Shown: positions 7,852 to 9,834 of the stretch, piece after piece
How the letters are laid out: each line of letters starts with the position of its first letter
How positions within the stretch are numbered: position 1 is the stretch's first letter
Assembly: GCA_964549785.1 (NCBI GenBank)
Contig: CAZJXA010000125.1
Coordinates: forward strand, 1-9,834
DNA length: 9,834 nucleotides
Direction of reading: 5' to 3'
DNA from: JBEIUO01 sp964549785
GTDB taxonomy: Bacteria; Planctomycetota; Phycisphaerae; Phycisphaerales; UBA1924
Notes under the pieces: generated by a model
The model's input: the letters and a program-made list of their open reading frames with translations, nothing else
Told to the model about the DNA's origin: nothing
The model's database searches: none
Translations under genes and position numbers: made by a program

Positions 7852-9183
7852 TCAGAACATGATCTGCATCTGAAGAACGACGGAAACTTGGCCGTCCTCG
7901 GAATCAACGAGAAGGGGAATATTCGTGCCGGCGCTGACGATCTCCACGTCGGTCGTTGGGTTGAAGAAGTAGTTGATTTGACCGCTGAATTTCGCGGCGT
8001 GGCTCCCGGGAGAGAGGTAGTAGTTAACGCCCGCGGCAGCGCTGTGGAAGGAATCGTCGCCGTCCGGCAGCGCGGAGCGGTCGCCGTCCATCAGGACCAC
8101 GTCATATCTGGCGAATCCCTCGATCTGGTCGGAGAAGAAGAAGCCACCTTGGGCGAGCAGACCAAAGTCGTCGTAGTCCTGACTATTGGCGGATTCATCG
8201 TTCTCGTCGTTCCGGTAGGTTCCCGCGAGAAACGCATTCCAGCCGGAGCCCTCGAAGCTCGCATCCATCGTGGCCGCGAAGGTGTCGCGGTCGTTGGTTC
8301 CGTCGATCGCCCCTGAAGCATCGATGCCGCCGGTTTCGCCGCCGGTCTGATAATGGGCCGCCGCTCCGAGCATCGCGGCGAACGGCTGGCCTCGAAACGA
8401 AGTGAAATCCTCGAAGCGACTGAATGCATCGCCCGCCCAAATCCACTCCATGCGGGCGGTCAGGGCAAAATCGGATTCGGTGTTGCTGCTGAAATCGGTG
8501 TTCGATGCCCGGCTCCCATCGGAGAAATCCCCGAGGATGCGGAACGTCTTGGCTGTGTACGCCATTCCAACGCCTTGGGAGCGGTTGAGGCTGAACACGT
8601 CATGGCTTGGCGAGAAGTCGGTCGTCAGTTCATGGCTGAAGGCGACCAGTTGCTCGCGTAGGAACGGGAGTTTGTATTGCCCCCATCGAACGGAAACGCC
8701 GTTTGACCATTTGTATTGACCGATCGCATCCAGGATGGTGACCTCGCCGGTCGAGCGGCTGGCGTCAATTTGGACGGCGTATGTCAACGACTTTTCCCAG
8801 ATCGAGCCCGTAAACCGCAGGCGGGTACGGCGTGCCGAGAAACCGGACGTGAAATCTTCGTTCAAATCTTCGTTGGGTTCGCCGTCCCCGTCGGGGTCGT
8901 TGACGTCATCGTCCCGGAAGTCCATCGAATAGCGGAACTGCAGCACGCCGCCGATATTTAACGCGTTGTTTTTTTCGGCATCGCGTATCACAAACTTGCC
9001 GTTCTCGAAACCCGCTTGGCCGCTGTTATCCGCAGGAAACGAGGATCTCAGCGAGGTATCGCTGATCAATTCCGCCGCGTAAGCCCGCGGTGCGTCGACC
9101 GGTAACCCTTGGGCGTGCGCGGCAAGGGTGAATGTCATCGAGAGGCCACAAACGGCGATGGGCGAACCAGACTTCACGAGCAT
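7852..9183 (-). CDS. Outer-membrane porin, phosphate-selective porin O/P (OprO/OprP) type
   Basis: The 443-residue product starts with a signal peptide (MLVKSGSPIAVCGLSMTFTL, then AAHA with cleavage before QG near residue 24) and ends in phenylalanine (VVLQMQIMF), the usual C-terminal signal for beta-barrel insertion. Family-like segments are ALNIGGVLQFRYSMDF (74-89), FSARRTRLRFTGSI (115-128), SVRWGQYKLPFLREQL (164-179) and many alternating amphipathic strands to the end. Between the first strands is an Asp-rich stretch, DDDVNDPDGDGEPNEDLNED (91-110), resembling calcium-binding Asp loops. The mature protein is strongly acidic with few lysines, so anion selectivity should not be assumed from the family name. 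ATG 9183 is preferred over ATG 9195 because GGAG lies 6 bases before it, inside the codons that the longer form would use. It follows the phosphatase-cytochrome gene by 36 bases. Confidence 0.87.
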   Translation of the reverse strand: MLVKSGSPIAVCGLSMTFTLAAHAQGLPVDAPRAYAAELISDTSLRSSFPADNSGQAGFENGKFVIRDAEKNNALNIGGVLQFRYSMDFRDDDVNDPDGDGEPNEDLNEDFTSGFSARRTRLRFTGSIWEKSLTYAVQIDASRSTGEVTILDAIGQYKWSNGVSVRWGQYKLPFLREQLVAFSHELTTDFSPSHDVFSLNRSQGVGMAYTAKTFRILGDFSDGSRASNTDFSSNTESDFALTARMEWIWAGDAFSRFEDFTSFRGQPFAAMLGAAAHYQTGGETGGIDASGAIDGTNDRDTFAATMDASFEGSGWNAFLAGTYRNDENDESANSQDYDDFGLLAQGGFFFSDQIEGFARYDVVLMDGDRSALPDGDDSFHSAAAGVNYYLSPGSHAAKFSGQINYFFNPTTDVEIVSAGTNIPLLVDSEDGQVSVVLQMQIMF

Positions 9184-9189
9184 GAAGGT

Positions 9190-9193
9190 CTCC
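9190..9193 (-). promoter_or_regulatory. Ribosome binding site of the porin gene
   Basis: GGAG on the minus strand, 6 bases before ATG 9183. It overlaps the alternative upstream ATG at 9195 and so favours the shorter start, whose signal peptide then begins MLVK. Confidence 0.55.
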
Positions 9194-9219
9194 ATGGCGG
9201 ACGGGTGAAAAAGGTACGA

Positions 9220-9834
9220 TCAGCGGGGAGAGGTCGCCACGTTAGGGGCCAGCGGCTGCGTGTCGCGGTGGGCCGCATGGCAATCCGTGCAGGAAGCACT
9301 CAAAACTCTGAATTTCTCAGTCAGCCCGGCCGCATCGGCGGGGCTTGACAGAAGGTGATCCTCGACGGCTTGCGATGCTTCAATTGAGCGCAGCAGATGC
9401 CGAGCGAAGGCCTCCGATCGGGCGGTGGTGTAGGCGTCCGCGTGCGAGGCGCGCAAAAGATCGGTGAGACGACCGGCTTCATCGAGCGGGACCAAGTCGG
9501 GGTGCTCCGCCGGAACGCTCCAGCCCGCGGCTTTAATTTCGGCCAGATGGTCGACGGCGTGCTGCATTTCGACCATCGCCTGCACAAAGCCGGGCGCCGG
9601 GGCCACCGCCGGAAACGCGTCGCTCGCCGAATCAACGGTTTCCGCGTCGACCGCCGAGGCCATCGCGACGCACCGGTACAATCCCAGATACGCGGGGGCG
9701 GTCCCGGCCGTCTTCAGAAACTCGCAACCTTCCTCGGGGGTCATCTCGCCGAGCAAGATGGTGGCGGTGGCGGCCGCCGCGGGTCCTCGATGCTTGCCAT
9801 GATGGCAGTGCAGATAAATAGGTCCCGGGAGGTC
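9220..9834 (-). CDS. PTP-like cysteine phosphatase fused to a cytochrome c'/c-556-like domain (N-terminus beyond window)
   Basis: The frame is open from the last base of the window to a stop at 9220, giving 204 residues of a longer protein; in-frame TTG 9756 and ATG 9744 are internal. Residues 9-16 from the edge are HCHHGKHR (9787-9810), which fits the HCxxGxxR P-loop of tyrosine/dual-specificity phosphatases, preceded by a short strand (GPIYL) and followed by the expected helix (GPAAAATATILLG). AGTAPAYLGLYRCV closes this domain. From about residue 80 come helices containing VQAMVEMQHAVDHLAEIKAA and LRSIEASQAVEDHLL, then FRVLSASCTDCHAAHRD with the c-type haem motif CTDCH (9277-9291) near the C-terminus. 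A helical bundle with a C-terminal CxxCH is the layout of cytochrome c'/c-556. Haem attachment requires export, so a signal peptide is expected upstream. It lies 36 bases before the porin gene. Motifs are read directly; domain family names are inferred. Confidence 0.72.
   Translation of the reverse strand, partial: DLPGPIYLHCHHGKHRGPAAAATATILLGEMTPEEGCEFLKTAGTAPAYLGLYRCVAMASAVDAETVDSASDAFPAVAPAPGFVQAMVEMQHAVDHLAEIKAAGWSVPAEHPDLVPLDEAGRLTDLLRASHADAYTTARSEAFARHLLRSIEASQAVEDHLLSSPADAAGLTEKFRVLSASCTDCHAAHRDTQPLAPNVATSPR

Noticed and set aside
9464..9802. 112-codon plus-strand frame opposite the phosphatase-cytochrome gene
   Set aside because: The minus strand holds both the CX5R and CxxCH motifs in one frame; the plus frame is Ala/Ser/Pro-rich shadow.

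Overview
All genes in this 9.8 kb window lie on the minus strand, so transcription runs from high to low coordinates. The DNA is GC-rich. The sequence style of the genes (S1 N-terminus, AcnA, a secreted protein of unknown function in an ECF sigma operon, a porin of the OprO/OprP type, a bacterial glycosylasparaginase) suggests a free-living Gram-negative-type bacterium, most likely a planctomycete of the Phycisphaerae kind. That placement is an inference from protein character; no rRNA or other marker is present.

Layout in transcription order. (1) 9834-9220: the C-terminal part of a gene entering from beyond the right edge. It has a cysteine phosphatase P-loop (HCHHGKHR) followed by a helical domain ending in a CTDCH haem motif, an apparent fusion of a PTP-like phosphatase with a cytochrome c'/c-556-like domain. 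(2) 9183-7852: an outer-membrane beta-barrel porin starting 36 bases after that gene, probably the same operon. (3) 7702-5421: a three-gene operon of a secreted protein of unknown function, an ECF sigma factor and a single-pass membrane protein that is probably its anti-sigma factor. An ECF-type promoter-like sequence (TGTAACC, 16 bases, CGTA) sits upstream. (4) 5259-4267: a glycosylasparaginase-family N-terminal-nucleophile hydrolase. (5) 3890-1086: aconitase AcnA. (6) 762-1: the N-terminal 254 codons of ribosomal protein S1, running off the left edge.

The two housekeeping genes (acnA, rpsA) are each preceded by gaps of 320-380 bases that hold inverted repeats but no convincing gene. The other half of the window is cell-envelope and signalling material: porin, phosphatase-cytochrome fusion, and sigma/anti-sigma/secreted-protein operon. 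The most unusual item is the phosphatase-cytochrome fusion at the right edge. Its phosphatase half is hidden if the reading frame is started at an in-window TTG or ATG, because the frame is actually open to the last base.
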